DNA of 46,690 nt. Source: Clostridiaceae bacterium. GTDB lineage: Bacteria > Bacillota > Clostridia > DSM-8532. The stretch is from contig JAAYPS010000097.1 in assembly GCA_012519655.1 (NCBI GenBank), positions 1 through 46,690 of the forward strand, written 5' to 3'. Both the position numbers and the translations under genes were made by a program. This document shows, in pieces, positions 44,382-46,690 of this stretch (positions are counted from its first letter, which is position 1; the number at the start of each line of letters is the position of its first letter). The notes beneath the pieces were generated by a model, which worked only from the letters and a program-made list of their open reading frames with translations, did not search any database and was not told where the DNA came from.

Positions 44382-44861
44382 GTGAAAAAGTTTGAGAGCA
44401 TTGTAGAAAAAACAAGCCAAGTTTTGAATACTATTGCTGGATATGGAATTGTTGTGACTATGGTATTAATAGTTCTTAACGTTATTTTAAGATCTTTATT
44501 TAATATTCCCATTAAAGGCGTTTATGAAATATCAGGATATTTAACAGCTATTGTTGTGGCTTTTACCCTTGCGCAATGTGCTTTAGAAGGTGCGCATATA
44601 GCAGTTGAAATTCTTATGGATAAGTTAAATTCAAAAATACAATTGGTTATAAATACAATTTGGAGTTCAATTATGATAGTTTTTCTATTCTTCATAGGTA
44701 TACAAGTTTTCTCTAATGGAATCACTGTAATGAAAAGTGGTGAAGTTTCACCAACTGCACAAATTCCATTTTATCCCTTTATCTTTTTGGTATCGATAGG
44801 TTTCTTTGTCTTATGCTTTGCAGAGATACATAAAACTGTTAAGGGGGTAAGAGTAAAATGA
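44382..44861 (+). CDS. dctQ: TRAP transporter small permease (DctQ)
   Basis: The 159-residue protein has four membrane helices and the family pattern NVILRSLFNIPIKGVYEISGY near residues 29-48, plus a VAFTLAQCALEGAHIAVEIL segment. Start is GTG 44382 following GGGAGG; an ATG four bases earlier is out of frame and soon stops. It overlaps dctM by four bases (ATGA), so the two membrane subunits are translationally coupled. Confidence 0.92.
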   Translation: MKKFESIVEKTSQVLNTIAGYGIVVTMVLIVLNVILRSLFNIPIKGVYEISGYLTAIVVAFTLAQCALEGAHIAVEILMDKLNSKIQLVINTIWSSIMIVFLFFIGIQVFSNGITVMKSGEVSPTAQIPFYPFIFLVSIGFFVLCFAEIHKTVKGVRVK

Positions 44862-46165
44862 CACCAGAAGTTATAGGTCTTATTGGAATAATTCTAATGT
44901 TACTACTTATAATGTTAAAAATCCCCATTGCTTATTCTATGTTTATAGTTGGTTTTATCGGATTTGCAATAATTGTTAGTCCAGATGCAGCACTTTCGAT
45001 GGTTGGAACCGAAATATTTTCAAATTTCTCATCATATACACTAAGTGTAATACCTATGTTTGTATGGATGGGGTTTATAGCATATTATTCTGGAGTTGGA
45101 ACTAATCTTTATGCTCTTGCAAACAGGTTTTTGGGCAGGTTACCTGGTGGTCTTGCTATGGCAACTCAAGCAGCATGCGCGATATTTGGCGCAATCTGCG
45201 GTTCAAATACAGCCACAGCTGCCACAATAGGAGCAATTGCAATTCCCGAAATGAAAAAATATGGTTATGATGATTCCTTATCAACTGCAAGTGTTGCTGC
45301 TGGGGGAGCTTTAGGAATACTAATACCACCAAGTGTTATTTTCATACTCTATGGCGCAGCAACCGAGCAATCCATAGGGAAACTATTTATTGCTGGGATA
45401 GTTCCAGGAATATTGTTAATGTTGTTATATATGTTAACAATCTACATACTCGTAATTAAAAACCCATCCCTTGCACCCGTTGCAGATAAAGATGCAATGG
45501 CAGAGGAGGGTACAATATTTAAAAGTGGATTAGTCGAAATATTTTTTACATTCTTTGTATCTTTAGGCGGTCTTTTTGCTGGATATTTTACACCAACTGA
45601 AGCTGGTGCAGTCGGTGCCGGAAGTATACTTTTAATAACATTTTTAAGAAAAAAATTAACTTGGGATGGTTTTAAGAAGTCTCTACTGGATACGACAAGA
45701 ACAACAGGAATGATTATGCTTCTTGTTGCCGGCGCTATGGTTTTTGGGCGTTTTATAGCTGTAAGCAGATTGCCCTTTGAAATGGCTAATTGGGCGTCAA
45801 GCCTTGCATTACCACCATTCATAATACTAGCATTAATACTGGTTATATATGCCATACTTGGCTGTTTCATTGACGCACTTGCATTGATATTGCTCACCGT
45901 ACCAATTTTTTATCCAGTAGTAGTAAATATATTAGGTTATAATCCTATTTGGTTTGGAGTTATTATTGTTCTGGTTGTAGCAGCAGGGGTTATTACACCA
46001 CCTGTTGGAATGAATGTATTTATTATAAAAGGTGTGGCAAAGGATGTACCCCTTGAAAAAATATTCAAAGGAATCTGGCCATTTCTCTTTGCTTTGGTAA
46101 TATGTATAGTTATATTGCTCATATTTCCACAGCTAACTACATTCCTACCCGACTTATTAGGATAA
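44858..46165 (+). CDS. dctM: TRAP transporter large permease (DctM)
   Basis: The 435-residue membrane protein shows the DctM patterns IPMFVWMGFIAYYSG, AICGSNTATAATIGAIAIPE and GGALGILIPPSVIFILYG, and the C-terminal GVITPPVGMNVFIIKGVAKD. It forms the sodium-driven channel subunit that takes up the solute delivered by DctP. Twelve or so membrane helices are expected. Its stop codon is the first part of a short palindromic repeat element. Confidence 0.95.
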   Translation: MTPEVIGLIGIILMLLLIMLKIPIAYSMFIVGFIGFAIIVSPDAALSMVGTEIFSNFSSYTLSVIPMFVWMGFIAYYSGVGTNLYALANRFLGRLPGGLAMATQAACAIFGAICGSNTATAATIGAIAIPEMKKYGYDDSLSTASVAAGGALGILIPPSVIFILYGAATEQSIGKLFIAGIVPGILLMLLYMLTIYILVIKNPSLAPVADKDAMAEEGTIFKSGLVEIFFTFFVSLGGLFAGYFTPTEAGAVGAGSILLITFLRKKLTWDGFKKSLLDTTRTTGMIMLLVAGAMVFGRFIAVSRLPFEMANWASSLALPPFIILALILVIYAILGCFIDALALILLTVPIFYPVVVNILGYNPIWFGVIIVLVVAAGVITPPVGMNVFIIKGVAKDVPLEKIFKGIWPFLFALVICIVILLIFPQLTTFLPDLLG

Positions 46166-46221
46166 CACAGAGGGACGGTTCTTTTGTGTTAAACAACACA
46201 GAGGGACGGTTCTTTTGTGCT
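46164..46221. repeat. Two tandem copies of a GGGACGGTTCT palindromic repeat
   Basis: Two near-identical 27-bp copies (46164-46190 and 46195-46221) differ at one position, with 4 bp between them. Each consists of AACACA arms complementary to TGTGTT around a constant core GGGACGGTTCTTTTG. From memory, similar repeats with this core are frequent in intergenic regions of clostridial genomes. The first copy overlaps the dctM stop. Confidence 0.8.
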
Positions 46222-46225
46222 AATT

Positions 46226-46271
46226 ATAGATGTATTAGGAATTTTAATGTACCTAATACATCTATTTTTAT
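46226..46271 (+). terminator. Intrinsic terminator of the TRAP operon
   Basis: A 14-bp perfect stem, ATAGATGTATTAGG (46226-46239) with CCTAATACATCTAT (46252-46265), followed by TTTTTAT. Confidence 0.85.
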
Positions 46272-46587
46272 AACATATATAATGTAAATAAAAATATAAA
46301 GTGAACGCTAAATACAATAAGGGCAAGAGTTTAGGTGAATTTAGACAATAAACTCTGTTTTTTGTCTAAAAATAGAAAGAATTATGCAGTTATCATTAAT
46401 AATATTTTTTAAAGCATAATGGTATTTTTTCAAGTTCAAGCTAATTATAGATACTAAATGTTATGAAACTTTTACATAGGGTAAAATTATAAATAAGGTT
46501 TTATAGGTATGCAAATAAAATAAAGCTACTGATTTAAGTAAATGAGAGCAGGAGCAAATATTTATTATGAATTTGGAGGTAGTTAAT
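46272..46587 (+). other. Gene-free leader region before the pirin-like gene, with alternative hairpins
   Basis: Two overlapping, mutually exclusive stems occur: AGAGTTTA (46326-46333) with TAAACTCT (46349-46356), and TTTAGACAA (46340-46348) with TTGTCTAAA (46362-46370). They could switch. No promoter with good hexamers and no reading frame of note were seen. Confidence 0.45.
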
Positions 46588-46690
46588 ATGAAAAGAAGAA
46601 TGGTCAAAGATAAGGTCAGAGGTTATAGAACTACAGATGGAGCAGGAGTAAATTTAGTTAGGGTTTTAGGCAATACTACAGTTGAGAGCT
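46588..46690 (+). CDS. Pirin-family protein, partial
   Basis: The reading frame begins with ATG 46588 behind TTTGGAGGT and codes for 34 residues before the window ends: a basic start (MKRRMVKDKV) followed by GYRTTDGAGVNLVRVLGNTT. This matches the N-terminus of pirin proteins (DGAGVxLxRVxG), cupin-fold Fe-binding proteins, some of which have quercetinase activity. The rest is outside the window, so the assignment rests on a short stretch. Confidence 0.65.
   Translation, partial: MKRRMVKDKVRGYRTTDGAGVNLVRVLGNTTVES

Noticed and set aside
46164-46221. CRISPR array
   Set aside because: Only two copies with a 4-bp interval; no spacers and no cas genes.

Overview
The window is AT-rich DNA from an endospore-forming Firmicute, most likely an anaerobic plant-polysaccharide-degrading Clostridia (Ruminiclostridium / Lachnospiraceae-like). 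The evidence is the spoIIAA-spoIIAB-sigF operon, the hprK-murB-rapZ-yvcK-whiA gene order, GGAGG ribosome sites with frequent GTG/TTG starts, and a DUF2298 'YYY' membrane protein, a family known from Archaea, Chloroflexi and a few clostridia. The species cannot be fixed from sequence alone.

Left part (1-6733), envelope glycan region: a leftward operon encodes GtrA, a very large DUF2298-like membrane protein and an FAD-dependent oxidoreductase that runs off the left edge. It is transcribed divergently from a canonical DUF2298 gene, from two promoters whose -35 boxes are almost back to back. The two large membrane proteins look like diverged homologues. A 580-bp gene-poor stretch follows.

Centre (7314-31179), conserved housekeeping, almost all rightward: thrC; then hprK-murB-rapZ-yvcK-glycogen debranching enzyme-whiA, linking carbon-catabolite control, wall precursor synthesis and glycogen use; then spoIIAA-spoIIAB-sigF; a small Amidase_6 protein; DUF1015 on the minus strand; a PRC-barrel protein, a YtxH-like small protein and an AI-2E-family permease; alaS-HIT; rpsU; and recJ-rel-dtd-MBL hydrolase. 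A Tyr/Asn/Cys-rich, coat-like protein with a SigK-type promoter follows at 31353.

Right part (31965-46165), carbohydrate island, with a visibly higher GC content in much of 33.8-42.6 kb: a GH2 enzyme with the NxK signature of beta-glucuronidases, and convergent with it a leftward operon of sugar-binding lipoprotein, two ABC permeases (no ATPase gene) and an extraordinary 1655-residue protein. That protein joins an AraC-type transcription factor (cupin plus HTH) to an apparently intact GH43, carbohydrate-binding and lectin-like modules, a second GH43 lacking two of its three catalytic residues, and a CBM6-like tail. It has no signal peptide, so it appears to be a cytoplasmic enzyme-regulator that could sense the oligosaccharides imported by the transporter encoded beside it. 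Divergent from this operon is a TRAP transporter (dctPQM-type), with a perfect consensus promoter followed by a 200-nt leader containing an intrinsic terminator. Together these suggest import, hydrolysis and sensing of hemicellulose oligosaccharides and uronates. The window ends with tandem palindromic repeats, a strong terminator and the start of a pirin-family gene.
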